This document shows, piece by piece, positions 45,655 to 55,008 of a stretch of 55,893 nucleotides of DNA. The notes beneath the pieces were generated by a model. It worked only from the letters and a program-made list of their open reading frames with translations. It searched no databases and had not been told where the DNA came from. Both the position numbers and the translations under genes were made by a program. The stretch is from contig NZ_ABCP01000024.1 in the NCBI RefSeq assembly GCF_000170835.1, positions 1-55,893 on the forward strand, given 5' to 3'. The DNA comes from Marinobacter algicola DG893 (GTDB taxonomy: Bacteria > Pseudomonadota > Gammaproteobacteria > Pseudomonadales > Oleiphilaceae). Positions within the stretch are counted from its first letter, which is position 1; every line of letters begins with the position of its first letter.

Positions 45655-47304
45655 ATGGCACAGACCCGCATCCTGAAGCCGGCAGACAACGCCCACCAAT
45701 ACCCACTGCTGATCAAACAACTGCTTCTTTCCGGCCCCCGGTACTCTCCCGACCAGGAAATCGTTTACGCCAACCGCAGCAAGTACACCTATACCGACCT
45801 GGTTGAGCGTATTAACCGACTGGCCAACGCCCTCACCGACGCGGGTGTTAAACCGGGTGACACCGTCGCGGTGATGGACTGGGATACGCCCCGGTACCTG
45901 GAATGCTTCTTTGCCATCCCGATGATTGGCGCCGTGCTGCATACGGTGAACGTGCGCCTGTCGCCGGAGCAGATTGTCTACACCATGAATCACGCTGAAG
46001 ACGACGTGGTGATGGTCCACGATGACTTCCTGCCCATCCTGGAAGGCGTGAAAGACGAGATCAACACGGTCAAACACTACATCCAACTGAGTGACGAGGC
46101 ACAAGCCAAAACCACATCACTGCCATCGCTCGGCGAATACGAACACCTGCTTGCCAAAGCCGGTAAAACGTTCGACTTCCCGGACTTCGACGAGAACAGC
46201 ATCGCCACCACCTTCTACACCACCGGTACCACCGGGAATCCGAAGGGTGTTTTCTTCAGTCACCGCCAACTCGTTCTCCATACACTGGCAATGACCGGCT
46301 CTTTGTCCGCGTATGATGAGATGCCGCTACTGAGGTCTTCGTCCGTTTACATGCCCGTGACCCCCATGTTCCACGTACACGCCTGGGGCGTGCCTTACGC
46401 GGCGACCATGTTGGGCATAAAACAGGTCTACCCCGGACGCTATGAACCGGAACTGCTGGTCGACCTCCTCAAGGAGCACAAGGTGACCTTCTCCCACTGC
46501 GTGCCGACGGTCATGCAGATGATGATGGCAACCGAATCCATCAAGACGGCCGACCTCAGCAACTGGCACGTACTGATCGGTGGCAGCGCCCTTACGCGCG
46601 GCCTGTGTGACGCCGGGGCCAGACTGGGCGTGTCCATGTACACGGGATATGGCATGTCGGAAACCTGCCCGCTTCTCAGCACCACTCATCTGACGGCGGA
46701 GGATCTGAAACTGCCTCTGGAGCAGCAGACCTCCAAACGCATCAAGACCGGTATTGCGGTGCCCATGGTGGAGCTGGAAATCGTGAATCCTGAGGGCAAA
46801 CCGGTACCCCATGACGGCGAGGCCAAGGGCGAAGTGGTTGCCCGGGCACCGTGGCTGACCCAGAGTTACTTCAAGGAGCCGGAGAAAGGCGAGGAGCTCT
46901 GGCAAGGTGGCTGGCTGCACACGGGGGACGTGGCCAGCCTGGGGACAGACAACACACTGCTGATCAAGGACCGCATTAAAGATGTGATTAAAACCGGCGG
47001 CGAATGGCTGTCCTCCCTGGATCTGGAAAACCTGATCAGTCAGCATCCAGCCGTCGCCGGGGCAGCGGTTGTGGGCGTGCCCGACGAGAAGTGGGGCGAA
47101 CGCCCCCACGCACTGGTTACCCTCAAGCCCGGAGAGGAAGCTTCACTGGACGATATCCAGAATCACCTGAAGCAGTTCGTGGATTCCGGTGAGATCAATA
47201 AGTGGGCCATACCGAGCCAGATTGATTTCGTCGACGACATACCGAAAACGAGCGTCGGCAAGATCAACAAGAAACTGATCCGGGATCAGTTGCAGGAGCA
47301 CTAA
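45655..47304 (+). CDS. Fatty-acid CoA ligase (AlkK/DmdB-like)
   Basis: A 549-residue adenylate-forming enzyme. The P-loop is TTFYTTGTTGNPKGV, the A5 motif is GYGMSETCP, A7 is GWLHTGD, the hinge region is IKDRIKDVIKTGGEW, and the catalytic lysine is in TSVGKINKK. The N-terminus and overall length match medium-chain fatty-acid CoA ligases of the AlkK type; 3-methylmercaptopropionate ligases (DmdB) are close relatives. It activates fatty acids for beta-oxidation in the cytoplasm. Its 3' end overlaps convergent dadA by 4 bases. Confidence 0.93.
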   Translation: MAQTRILKPADNAHQYPLLIKQLLLSGPRYSPDQEIVYANRSKYTYTDLVERINRLANALTDAGVKPGDTVAVMDWDTPRYLECFFAIPMIGAVLHTVNVRLSPEQIVYTMNHAEDDVVMVHDDFLPILEGVKDEINTVKHYIQLSDEAQAKTTSLPSLGEYEHLLAKAGKTFDFPDFDENSIATTFYTTGTTGNPKGVFFSHRQLVLHTLAMTGSLSAYDEMPLLRSSSVYMPVTPMFHVHAWGVPYAATMLGIKQVYPGRYEPELLVDLLKEHKVTFSHCVPTVMQMMMATESIKTADLSNWHVLIGGSALTRGLCDAGARLGVSMYTGYGMSETCPLLSTTHLTAEDLKLPLEQQTSKRIKTGIAVPMVELEIVNPEGKPVPHDGEAKGEVVARAPWLTQSYFKEPEKGEELWQGGWLHTGDVASLGTDNTLLIKDRIKDVIKTGGEWLSSLDLENLISQHPAVAGAAVVGVPDEKWGERPHALVTLKPGEEASLDDIQNHLKQFVDSGEINKWAIPSQIDFVDDIPKTSVGKINKKLIRDQLQEH

Positions 47305-48554
47305 AGCCCGGTAAACGCAAAATCCACATCGGGGGTGCGACCGGCCACAATGTCTGCCAAAGCTGCCGCGGAACCGCAGGAATGTGTCCACCCCAACGTG
47401 CCGTGGCCGGTGTTCAGGTAGAGGTTGCCGAAGTGGCTCTTTCCGATGTAGGGCACATTGGAGGGGGTCGCCGGGCGCAATCCGGCCCAGAACTCGGCCC
47501 TTTCCCAGAGCCCCGCATCGGGCATCAACTCTGCGGTGCGCCGGACGATCGCGCGGCAGCGGGTCAGGTTCAGTGCCCGGTTATAGCCGCTCAGTTCCGC
47601 GGTGCCTGCGACTCGTATGCGGTCGCCCAGTCTTGAGTACACCAGCTTGTATTCATCGTCGGTAAGGCTGACGTTGAAGGCAGCGGACTCACTCTTCACC
47701 GGCACGGTGATGGAATAGCCTTTGGCGGGGTAAACATTCAGAGTCAGGCCCAGTTTTCGAGCGAGAGTAGCGCTGTAGCTACCCAGGCACAGCACGTAGT
47801 TGTCGGCACGAAGGATCTGGTGGCGGCCTTCGCGGATAACGTTGACTCCGAGTACCCGATCCTGAGTGTTCTCGAACCCCAGGATTTCGCTGTTGTAGAG
47901 GAACTCCACACCGGCTTCCTCGGCCTTTTTCGCCAGGGACCGGGTGAATTGACGGGCATCACCGGATTCATCTTCCGAGGTGTAGGTGGCGCCGGCAATC
48001 CGGCCTTTAACCGGAGCCAGGGCGGGTTCCAGTTCGACGGCCCTGTTGGCGTCAATCACCTGACGATCACACCCCAGTTCTCGCATCATGCGGGCCGGCC
48101 TCAGGGCCGATTCGAATTCCTCAGGATTGGTGTAGAAATGCAGGATGCCTCTCTCGAGGTGGTCGTATTCAATGCCGATATCCTGGCGCAACGCTTGTAA
48201 ATGAGCGCGGCTGTAGATCCCCAGATTGACGATCTGCCGAAGGTTATAAGCCGCCCGGGAAGCCGTGCACTGCTTCAGGAAAGCCATCGCCCAGCGCCAC
48301 TGGGCCGGGTCCAGGCGGGGACGAAAAAGCAGCGGTGCATCGGACCGGACCAGCCATTTAAGTAGCTTTAAGGGGGCAGAAGGATTGGCCCAGGGCTCGG
48401 CGTGGGATACCGATATCTGGCCGCCGTTGGCATAACTGGTTTCGGTGCCCGCCTGATTTTGCCGGTCTACAACCGTAACGTCATATCCCTGCTGCTTTAG
48501 GAACCATGCGCTAGTAACACCAACAACACCCGCACCCAGTACCAGTACGTGCAT
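47301..48554 (-). CDS. dadA: D-amino acid dehydrogenase, small subunit
   Basis: A 417-residue FAD enzyme oxidising D-amino acids (mainly D-alanine) to keto acids at the inner membrane. It has the dinucleotide motif VLGAGVVGVTSAWFL at the N-terminus, the DadA signature SYANGGQISVSHAEPWANP and the C-terminal GHGTLGWTHSCGSAAALADI. The ATG at 48554 has GGAG seven bases upstream; the frame is open to 48575 but lacks homology. No alanine racemase (dadX) gene adjoins, unlike the dadAX operon. Confidence 0.96.
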   Translation of the reverse strand: MHVLVLGAGVVGVTSAWFLKQQGYDVTVVDRQNQAGTETSYANGGQISVSHAEPWANPSAPLKLLKWLVRSDAPLLFRPRLDPAQWRWAMAFLKQCTASRAAYNLRQIVNLGIYSRAHLQALRQDIGIEYDHLERGILHFYTNPEEFESALRPARMMRELGCDRQVIDANRAVELEPALAPVKGRIAGATYTSEDESGDARQFTRSLAKKAEEAGVEFLYNSEILGFENTQDRVLGVNVIREGRHQILRADNYVLCLGSYSATLARKLGLTLNVYPAKGYSITVPVKSESAAFNVSLTDDEYKLVYSRLGDRIRVAGTAELSGYNRALNLTRCRAIVRRTAELMPDAGLWERAEFWAGLRPATPSNVPYIGKSHFGNLYLNTGHGTLGWTHSCGSAAALADIVAGRTPDVDFAFTGL

Positions 48555-48615
48555 CCATTTTCTCCGGTTGAACAAGTTCAGAACGACTCACAGTATACAC
48601 AAGAGTATACAAAAC

Positions 48616-48969
48616 TCAGCCACCGGATCGCTTCACCGTCCAACCTTTTTCCTTCAAAAGGGGCACCAGCAGGTCTCGCTGGTCACCCTGGATCTCCACA
48701 GTGCCCTCCTTCACCGTGCCACCGGTTCCGCATCGGGCTTTCAACACCTTCGCGAACGCTTTCAGTTCCTTGTCATCCATCGGGATACCGGTAATCAAGG
48801 TCACACCCTTTCCCTTGCGCCCCTTGGTTTCCCTGCTGACGCGCACGACGCCATCGCCGGCGGGACGAGCCGGTGCCCCGCAGACGCATTCATCAACGGG
48901 GTGACGACAGTCTGGGCACATTCGTCCCTGTTCCGTGGAGAACACCAGTCCCCCAGAACGATTCTTCAT
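48616..48969 (-). CDS. yciH: SUI1/eIF1-like translation factor (YciH family)
   Basis: A 117-residue protein with a short N-terminal region containing CPDCRHPVDECVC, a possible zinc-binding cluster, and a C-terminal SUI1 domain (GVTLITGIPMDDKELKAFAKVLKARCGTGGTVKEGTVEIQGD). YciH influences start-site selection on ribosomes, probably under stress. The ATG at 48969 follows GAGGA. The in-frame extension to 49047 overlaps the upstream DUF4136 gene and is rejected. Confidence 0.93.
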   Translation of the reverse strand: MKNRSGGLVFSTEQGRMCPDCRHPVDECVCGAPARPAGDGVVRVSRETKGRKGKGVTLITGIPMDDKELKAFAKVLKARCGTGGTVKEGTVEIQGDQRDLLVPLLKEKGWTVKRSGG

Positions 48970-49006
48970 AACGTCCTCATGTTGTTTAAGAGCCCTGTTG
49001 AGGCAC

Positions 49007-49531
49007 TCACGCCCCGGGAGGGTATTTTTCAAACATGTCCGCGACAATCTCGTCGATCAGCTCCCGCCGCGACTCGGTTGCCTGGTTCTCATTCAGGTAG
49101 CGCCGGCTCGCTGCGCGCCAGACGACACGATCAGTCTCCGTATCGACCAGCTCCACCACCAGCTTGCCTTCCTGAATTTCACGCACTGGCGGAGCCGACG
49201 ACAGCCCCCAACCAAAGTTACCGCTGCCAAAGCCGAAGCCGAGCCCAACACCGCTGCGCTCGAGACGTTCCTCCTCAACCACCTGCCAGGTGACAAGCAG
49301 GTCCGCCTCGCTCTGTTCCACTTTACGCATGGCTTTTCGGTTCAGCTCTCGCTCAACCGCACTCTCTATACGACCACCATCAAGCGAAGTGAAAGACTGG
49401 TCCTTGCCCTTCGGTGCAAATGCCCAGGAACTGTAGTTACCGAAGACCGCGTTGGAATCGTAATCGGTGACTACGTTGCTGGCACAGCCCGCCAGGGCCA
49501 TCAAAAACAGGGACACAAGGATAACTTTCAT
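49007..49531 (-). CDS. DUF4136 lipoprotein
   Basis: A 174-residue lipoprotein with lipobox LAGC (Cys16). The DUF4136 domain is seen as NYSSWAFAPKGKD near the start, LLVTWQVVEEERLE in the middle, a glycine-rich segment (GVGLGFGFGSGNFGWG) and LVVELVDTETDRVVWRAASRRYLN at the C-terminal half. Function is unknown; members are envelope proteins. It is upstream of yciH with 37 bases between, so co-transcription is possible. Confidence 0.92.
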   Translation of the reverse strand: MKVILVSLFLMALAGCASNVVTDYDSNAVFGNYSSWAFAPKGKDQSFTSLDGGRIESAVERELNRKAMRKVEQSEADLLVTWQVVEEERLERSGVGLGFGFGSGNFGWGLSSAPPVREIQEGKLVVELVDTETDRVVWRAASRRYLNENQATESRRELIDEIVADMFEKYPPGA

Positions 49532-49609
49532 AATCTTGGTTGCCTCTTTCCATACTTCATTTATTAAAGTATACGCACAGTCGACACGAAGCGTTTCGCA
49601 AATGGTTCC

Positions 49610-50215
49610 TTAACTTTCAAAACGGTAACCCATACCCCGGGCATCGCAAAACGCCTTGAATTCATCATTCCGCTCTTCCACCAGGCTCACGTCAGCGGTT
49701 ACACCGGCGCTGTACCCAACGTTGTCAATCTCCGCTCCGTTTTGATCACACCAATGCCTGAGTGGCTGTTCATCTGCGAAGGTCATAGTCACCGTTACTC
49801 GAGACATGGGTTGCTGGATCACTCTGTCAACCTCCGAAAGGACAGCTTCAGTCGCTCCGGCATAGGCCCTGACGAGGCCGCCGGCCCCGAGTTTGATACC
49901 GCCAAAGTACCGTATCACCATCACCAGAACGTCTCCCAGATCCTTGTGCTGAATCACACTGAGAATGGGCTTTCCGGCCGTGCCTGATGGTTCGCCATCG
50001 TCGTTCATGGCGGCTTCGGCGGCCGCGCCGGGCCGGCCTATCTGATAGGCCCAACAGATATGACGGGCATCCGGGTGGTCGTTCCGGGCCTGTTCGAGCC
50101 AGGCCTTAACCTCATCCCGGGACAATACCGGCGCAACCCGGGCAATAAATCGACTCTTTTTGATCTCTGTCTCCCGCTCCAGAAAGCCAGCGGGTATCGG
50201 GTAATCCTTGGGCAT
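49610..50215 (-). CDS. YigZ/IMPACT-family protein
   Basis: A 201-residue protein with the IMPACT N-terminal domain. Family segments are EIKKSRFIARVAPV, HICWAYQIG, DDGEPSGTAGKPIL and VIRYFGGIKLGAGGLVRAYAGA. A C-terminal ferredoxin-like domain (DUF1949) follows. The eukaryotic relative regulates the eIF2 kinase GCN2; the bacterial role is poorly known. The ATG at 50215 is preferred to 50269. The gene follows the two-component kinase gene by 57 bases on the same strand. Confidence 0.94.
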   Translation of the reverse strand: MPKDYPIPAGFLERETEIKKSRFIARVAPVLSRDEVKAWLEQARNDHPDARHICWAYQIGRPGAAAEAAMNDDGEPSGTAGKPILSVIQHKDLGDVLVMVIRYFGGIKLGAGGLVRAYAGATEAVLSEVDRVIQQPMSRVTVTMTFADEQPLRHWCDQNGAEIDNVGYSAGVTADVSLVEERNDEFKAFCDARGMGYRFES

Positions 50216-50272
50216 ACAACCAGTTCCTGACACACAGCCATCATGAGGCCGACACCAAGCCTTTTCCACCCC

Positions 50273-51595
50273 TCAGTCAGCGGTGAAGAGCGGAAACCTC
50301 AACACCACCACCAAACCGTGCGGCTCGGCATTGAACGCCTCTATCCGGCCATCATGGATGGCAACAATGTCCCTCGCAATGGCCAGGCCAAGCCCCCACC
50401 CCTTGCCGCCGCGAGACTTATCGGCCCTGTAGAAGGGCTCAAAGAGATGGGGCAGAACCTCCCCGGGCACACCTGGACCTTCATCCCGTATGTCCACCAG
50501 CAATTGCCGTTGATCACAGCGCAACGCAACATGCACCTTTTTGCCCGGCGGCGTATGATCCAGGGCATTCTGAAGGACATTGTCCAGTGCCCGCTGAATG
50601 AGCCCGCGATCCCCTAACAGCGACGTGTTGCGGCAGCCCTCATCCACCATAAGCTGGCAATCCACTCCACGGTGCTCGGCATAGTCCGCCGCATCCCTCA
50701 GGACGTCATTGATCACCACGACTGGCTGCACGGCTTCCCGCTCGATGTCGCCTCCCTGCTCCGAGACCCGGTACAGTGTCAGGATCTGGGAGGTCATCGC
50801 TTCCAGACGTTCATTCTGCCGCAGGATCGACGCCAATAGATCCGCATCCACGCTACCGTCGCTGGCCAGCTCAATCGCAATCCGTTGCCGCGTCAGAGGA
50901 GTTCGGAGGTCGTGGGATATATCACGCAACAAGTGTGTCTGGCGCTCGAGCAAACTGCACAGTTGCTGGGTCATGGCGTTGAAGGCTGTCGCTAAAGCAC
51001 CCACCTCATCCCGTCGACTCGCGATGCGATCGCTGACCCGAAGTGCATTATCACCTTCAGCGATGGCACGAGCGGTGGATTCCATGTGCTTCAGCGGGCG
51101 GGACACCAGGCGGGCAATCCACCAACAGGCGAGCGTGATGATGACGAACGCCAGGCCCAATTCCAGGAGACGGAACAGCTTGGGATCAAGCCAGCCTTCA
51201 CCATCCAGGCGGGGCCAGGCCACCAGGCGGTGGTCCTCACCAACCTCTATAACCGCCGGTTTCTGCCGGTGCCAACCACCCGATTTCATCCGCTCGCGGA
51301 TGGAGGAAGGCAGGTCGCCGTCGTTGCGATCCGCGTCTATCAACAACAGGTGAAGATCCAGGCTCTTACCCTGCTCCTTCAGGAAGCGCCAGGCAGCGCC
51401 TCGGCCTTCATTTTCCCTGACCACCAGAGCCTCCAGCGCCAATTCCCGCAGGCCGACCTGTCGCTCGATGGCTATTCGTTCCCGCTCCATCAAGGCACGG
51501 GTTGCCACATTGCTCATCAGTACTGTGACCGCCATAGCCAGCCAGATCGACAGGAAGATCCGCCAGAACAGGGGAAACCTGAGCCGCCGGGTCAT
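50273..51595 (-). CDS. CpxA-like sensor histidine kinase
   Basis: A 440-residue membrane kinase. The first transmembrane helix is at about 10-30, a periplasmic domain of roughly 110 residues follows, and the second helix is at about 143-162. A HAMP domain (SRPLKHMESTARAIAEGD) precedes phospho-accepting His228 (ISHDLRTPLTRQRI), the N box (ALDNVLQNALDHTP) and the ATP-binding DEGPGVP and GWGLGLAIARDI. It overlaps the response regulator stop by 4 bases. The pair is divergent from a CpxP/Spy-like gene, which is the reason for the Cpx-like label. Confidence 0.93.
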   Translation of the reverse strand: MTRRLRFPLFWRIFLSIWLAMAVTVLMSNVATRALMERERIAIERQVGLRELALEALVVRENEGRGAAWRFLKEQGKSLDLHLLLIDADRNDGDLPSSIRERMKSGGWHRQKPAVIEVGEDHRLVAWPRLDGEGWLDPKLFRLLELGLAFVIITLACWWIARLVSRPLKHMESTARAIAEGDNALRVSDRIASRRDEVGALATAFNAMTQQLCSLLERQTHLLRDISHDLRTPLTRQRIAIELASDGSVDADLLASILRQNERLEAMTSQILTLYRVSEQGGDIEREAVQPVVVINDVLRDAADYAEHRGVDCQLMVDEGCRNTSLLGDRGLIQRALDNVLQNALDHTPPGKKVHVALRCDQRQLLVDIRDEGPGVPGEVLPHLFEPFYRADKSRGGKGWGLGLAIARDIVAIHDGRIEAFNAEPHGLVVVLRFPLFTAD

Positions 51596-52278
51596 ACTGG
51601 CACCCGATAGCTATAGCCCAGCCCGCGTACAGTTTCGATTCTGGGCGGGTCATCGTTCCCCAGCTTTTTCCGAAGATTGCTGATGTGCATATCCAGGGTG
51701 CGATCATAGGCTTCCAGTCGACGGCCCAGAGCCCACTGCATGAGATCCGTCTTACGTACCACACTGCCAGCATGGGCCAGCAGAACCTGCAATACCTCGT
51801 ATTCGGTCGCGGTCAGATCGAGCGCCACATCGTTCTGATAGATTCGACGATGAACCGGCTCGACCCGCAAATCGCCGTATGCCCTTGAATCATCCATCCC
51901 CACTTCCTGATCCCAGGCAACACGGCGCAGCAATGCCTGTAGCCTGGCGATGAGTTCCCGGGGATTGCAGGGTTTGGGTATGTAGTCATCCGCGCCAACC
52001 TCAAAGCCCACGATTCGATCCGTCTCATCGCCACGGGCGGTCAGCAGTACAACGGGGAGATGGGTTTTTGCCCTTAACTGACGCAGCACTTCCAGGCCAC
52101 TGATATCCGGCAACATGATATCCAGCACCACCAGGTCACAATGCTGCCCCAGTGCCAGTGACAATCCATCCTGACCGTTTGCTGCTTCTCTTACGGTGAA
52201 GCCCTGATTGGCCAGATAGCGGGACAGCAGTTCCCGCAACTCCTCGTCGTCTTCAACCAACAGCACCCGGTTCTGCAT
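51592..52278 (-). CDS. CpxR-like OmpR-family response regulator
   Basis: A 228-residue regulator. The receiver domain has the acidic pocket VEDDEEL, phospho-acceptor Asp53 (VVLDIMLPD) and the conserved lysine in PKPCNPRELIARL. The C-terminal winged-helix DNA-binding domain includes LDLTATEYEVLQVLLAHAG and RTLDMHISNLRKKLG. The ATG at 52278 has GGAGG six bases upstream; the frame extends to 52314. It probably autoregulates and controls the divergent Spy-like gene. Confidence 0.95.
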   Translation of the reverse strand: MQNRVLLVEDDEELRELLSRYLANQGFTVREAANGQDGLSLALGQHCDLVVLDIMLPDISGLEVLRQLRAKTHLPVVLLTARGDETDRIVGFEVGADDYIPKPCNPRELIARLQALLRRVAWDQEVGMDDSRAYGDLRVEPVHRRIYQNDVALDLTATEYEVLQVLLAHAGSVVRKTDLMQWALGRRLEAYDRTLDMHISNLRKKLGNDDPPRIETVRGLGYSYRVPV

Positions 52279-52333
52279 GGCAATCCTCCATTGTGACTGA
52301 GTGCAGTCTAACACGCTCCCGCAAGCCCACTGA

Positions 52334-52364
52334 TTTGCATCATTTTCCTTTGCATAACCTTTAC
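52334..52364. promoter_or_regulatory. Candidate CpxR-like binding region
   Basis: TTTGCAT occurs at 52334-52340 and 52349-52355 (15-base period), followed by TTTAC at 52360-52364. On the minus strand this reads GTAAA-N6-GCAAA, close to the CpxR pattern GTAAA-N5-GTAAA, plus a second GCAAA further on. It lies in the gap shared by the regulator gene and the Spy-like gene. The match is imperfect. Confidence 0.4.
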
Positions 52365-52466
52365 AGTTCGCTGACGCCGCCTGACACCATACTTCGCTAG
52401 CATAGTTCCTGTAGTTCAGACCGGGCCTGCTGGTGCAGGCTCACTTACAACACAGGAGAACACCCG

Positions 52467-52826
52467 ATGAAACACATCACTTCCGGCCGCATTGCCAGCG
52501 CGTTGATCGCTGCAACCCTTTTGACCAGCCCGATGGCGATGGCCTCGGATCACGGCGAACACCACCGCGGCAAACACGACAAAACCGAGATGTGTGAGAA
52601 TATGCGCGAGGGCAAAGGCTGGTTCAACAACGAAAAACGCCAGGCAAAATGGGAAGAGCACCGCAACGACATGGCGGATCGCCTGAAACTGACCGACGAA
52701 CAACGCGAAATCTGGGACGAGATCCACGAGGAAAGGCGAGAAAAACACAGCGCCAAGATGGAAAAATGGCAGGAGAAAATGGAAAAGCGCTGCGAGGGCA
52801 TGGAAAACCGTACTTCCGAGCAGTGA
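52467..52826 (+). CDS. Spy/CpxP-like periplasmic protein
   Basis: A 119-residue exported protein with a signal peptide ending at AMAS (about residue 27). The mature part is helical, highly charged and His-rich near the start (DHGEHHRGKHD). It has the LTDEQREIWDEI motif that marks the LTxxQ repeat of Spy/CpxP chaperones, followed by EERREKHSAKMEKWQEKMEKR. Such proteins protect against periplasmic misfolding and dampen the Cpx kinase. Divergent placement from the two-component pair supports that link. Only one clear LTxxQ is present, fewer than in E. coli Spy. Confidence 0.82.
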   Translation: MKHITSGRIASALIAATLLTSPMAMASDHGEHHRGKHDKTEMCENMREGKGWFNNEKRQAKWEEHRNDMADRLKLTDEQREIWDEIHEERREKHSAKMEKWQEKMEKRCEGMENRTSEQ

Positions 52827-52881
52827 TCACACACCGGGTTCTGACGTATGGTACTGGGTAAACCACGGAGAAGCCCTGACC

Positions 52882-54051
52882 ATGCCAGAACCCGGTACCG
52901 CAGAACTGACCATCCGCCCCGTCCAGTCGATTGATGACATCCATCCGCAAGACTGGAACGGGTTTGTCGGCCGTTATAACCCCTTTCTTCAACACGAATT
53001 CTTGCTTGCACTGGAAGAGTCTGGCTGTACAACCACTGCGACAGGCTGGCAGCCGGCCCATCTGGCGTTCTACCTGGACAACCAGCTTGCCGGAGTGGCT
53101 CCGGCCTACCTGAAAACTCATTCCATGGGAGAATACGTGTTCGACTGGGCCTGGGCCGATGCCTATCAGCGCTATGGCATGGATTACTATCCCAAGCTGT
53201 TGATTGCCATTCCGTTCACACCCTGCCAGGGGCCACGGATGTTGCTCTCGGAAGGCCTTCGCCAGTGGATGACCCCCGAGCGACTCCACGATGCGCTGGA
53301 TGCCACCACCACCCGCCTGGGCGCCCACTCCTGGCACCTGCTTTTCCCGGACCGCCAGGACCAGGCATTGCTGGACAGGAGCAATCAGCTTCACCGTATC
53401 GGCTGCCAGTTCCACTGGCACAACCACGGCTACAACACTTTCGAGGACTTTCTCGCCCGGCTGACGTCGCGCAAGCGCAAATCGATACGTAAGGAAAGGA
53501 GACAGGTTGCGGATCAGGGCATTTCATTCCGACAGTTTTCGGGAGACGATATTCCGGACAATGTGCTCGCGGCCTTCCACGTGTTTTACCAGGCCACCTA
53601 CCTGAAACGGGGCCAGCGGCCGTACCTGAACAAGGCCTTTTTCCGCCTGCTGAAAGACCGCCAAGCGGAGCACCTACACCTTATCATGGCGGTAAAAGAG
53701 GATGAGATGATCGCCGGCGCCCTATTCCTGACGGGCGAGGATACGCTCTACGGGCGCTACTGGGGTTGCCTGGAGGAATTCGACCACCTGCATTTTGAAA
53801 CCTGCTACTATCAAGGCATTGAACTGGCCATACGGCTGGGGCTGGCACGCTTCGATGCTGGCGCGCAGGGGGAACACAAACTGGTTCGGGGGTTTGAGCC
53901 GGTGATCACCCATTCCTGGCATGGCGTTATGCACCCTGGTTTTCGCGACGCCATCGAAAGGTTTACCAGCGAAGAAGCGGAGCATGTCATGGCCTATACT
54001 GAAGATGCCCTGCAGGCGCTGCCATTCAGACAAACCGAGCAGAATCAGTAG
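52882..54051 (+). CDS. FemAB/GNAT-like protein (peptidogalycan biosynthesis family)
   Basis: A 389-residue cytoplasmic protein of the COG3146 group, with tandem acyltransferase-type folds. Characteristic segments are NPFLQHEFLLALEESG, HSMGEYVFDWAWADAY, RKRKSIRKERRQV and FDAGAQGEHKLVRGFEP, the last being the most conserved. Proposed roles include wall or lipid modification; the substrate is not established. GGAG lies before the ATG. It is followed 41 bases later by an unknown membrane-anchored protein. Confidence 0.9.
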   Translation: MPEPGTAELTIRPVQSIDDIHPQDWNGFVGRYNPFLQHEFLLALEESGCTTTATGWQPAHLAFYLDNQLAGVAPAYLKTHSMGEYVFDWAWADAYQRYGMDYYPKLLIAIPFTPCQGPRMLLSEGLRQWMTPERLHDALDATTTRLGAHSWHLLFPDRQDQALLDRSNQLHRIGCQFHWHNHGYNTFEDFLARLTSRKRKSIRKERRQVADQGISFRQFSGDDIPDNVLAAFHVFYQATYLKRGQRPYLNKAFFRLLKDRQAEHLHLIMAVKEDEMIAGALFLTGEDTLYGRYWGCLEEFDHLHFETCYYQGIELAIRLGLARFDAGAQGEHKLVRGFEPVITHSWHGVMHPGFRDAIERFTSEEAEHVMAYTEDALQALPFRQTEQNQ

Positions 54052-54092
54052 CGAGCCAGGGGTCGTGCAGACACTTACCGGAGCAGGCAGCC

Positions 54093-54746
54093 ATGGACAT
54101 GGACTACCTTTTCGACTTTCTCGCGACAACACAGTTGACGTTCTTCATCGCAATTGCCGCACTCGTTGTGGCAATTGTCGCCCTGTTTTCGGCCTCCGCC
54201 GCCAGGCGGGCCGCAGCTGAACAGAGTGACACCGTGAAGCAGCGCGTCGAAAGCCTGTGGCACGACATGGACGAAATACGCGTGTCCCAGTTCAATGGCG
54301 CCGACTCCACGGAAGCCGGAAGAAACCCGATTGCCAGTGAGCAGTTCTCCGCTGAAAAGGCCGCCTACGAGGCCATCTGGCCCCTGGTCTGGCTACTGCA
54401 CGACAAGCTGGGTATGTTTCTGCGTTCTGTGGAGTCCGATGAACCCGCCGGCGAACTACGTCTGGAAGCCCGCAAGGCAGCACTGGACGCGCGCAGTACC
54501 CTCAATCGCGTACGCCCCTTTTGCCATGACGACGTCGATGGGCTCATTACGCAACTGATTGACAACCATATAAAAGCCCATCTGGCCGCCTGCCACTTCA
54601 TGGATCTGCGCAAGGATTCCCTGTCGTCGAACACCAGCCATGAACGAGAGGTGCAGAAAGAAAAGTTTCACACGCTTTACGAGGGCCAGTCCCGCGAATT
54701 GCTGAACCAGCTGGTTGGCGCCATCAGACGACGCATGCTTCGCTAA
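54093..54746 (+). CDS. Membrane-anchored protein of unknown function
   Basis: A 217-residue protein with one N-terminal transmembrane helix (about residues 15-36, FFIAIAALVVAIVALFSAS). A soluble, mostly helical domain follows with DTVKQRVESLWHDMDEIR, FSAEKAAYEAIWPLVWLLHDKLGMFLR and HIKAHLAACHFMDLRK. The C-terminal domain is probably cytoplasmic because the residues after the helix are basic (SAARRAAAEQ). I do not recognise a family. GGAG precedes the ATG. It may be transcribed with the FemAB-like gene upstream. Confidence 0.8.
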   Translation: MDMDYLFDFLATTQLTFFIAIAALVVAIVALFSASAARRAAAEQSDTVKQRVESLWHDMDEIRVSQFNGADSTEAGRNPIASEQFSAEKAAYEAIWPLVWLLHDKLGMFLRSVESDEPAGELRLEARKAALDARSTLNRVRPFCHDDVDGLITQLIDNHIKAHLAACHFMDLRKDSLSSNTSHEREVQKEKFHTLYEGQSRELLNQLVGAIRRRMLR

Positions 54747-54792
54747 GACCACTACGACGACGCACAGAGGCCGCGGATAGCGTCATCGGACA

Positions 54793-55008
54793 TCAACTCC
54801 CTTCTATCTTGAAACCGATTTTCAGCACAACCTGATAGTGTCCGACTTTTCCGTCGACCACATGGCCGCGCGTCTCCTGCACCTCGAACCATTCAATGTT
54901 ACGAAGGTTCTTGCTGCATTCGGCAATTGCATTCTCAATGGCATCCTCGATACTTTTCTTCGAAGAGCCAACCACTTCCACCTTCTTGTAAACATGATGG
55001 TCGGACAT
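54793..55008 (-). CDS. Dodecin
   Basis: A 71-residue flavin-binding protein that assembles as a dodecamer. Diagnostic parts are YKKVEVVGSSKKSIEDAIENAI, the flavin-stacking tryptophan (NIEWFEV) and the glutamine-rich strand GHYQVVLKIGFKIE. Dodecins store or buffer riboflavin and FMN in the cytoplasm. The ATG at 55008 has a strong GGAGG; the upstream extension to 55140 has no homology. It is monocistronic and convergent with the unknown membrane protein. Confidence 0.96.
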   Translation of the reverse strand: MSDHHVYKKVEVVGSSKKSIEDAIENAIAECSKNLRNIEWFEVQETRGHVVDGKVGHYQVVLKIGFKIEGS

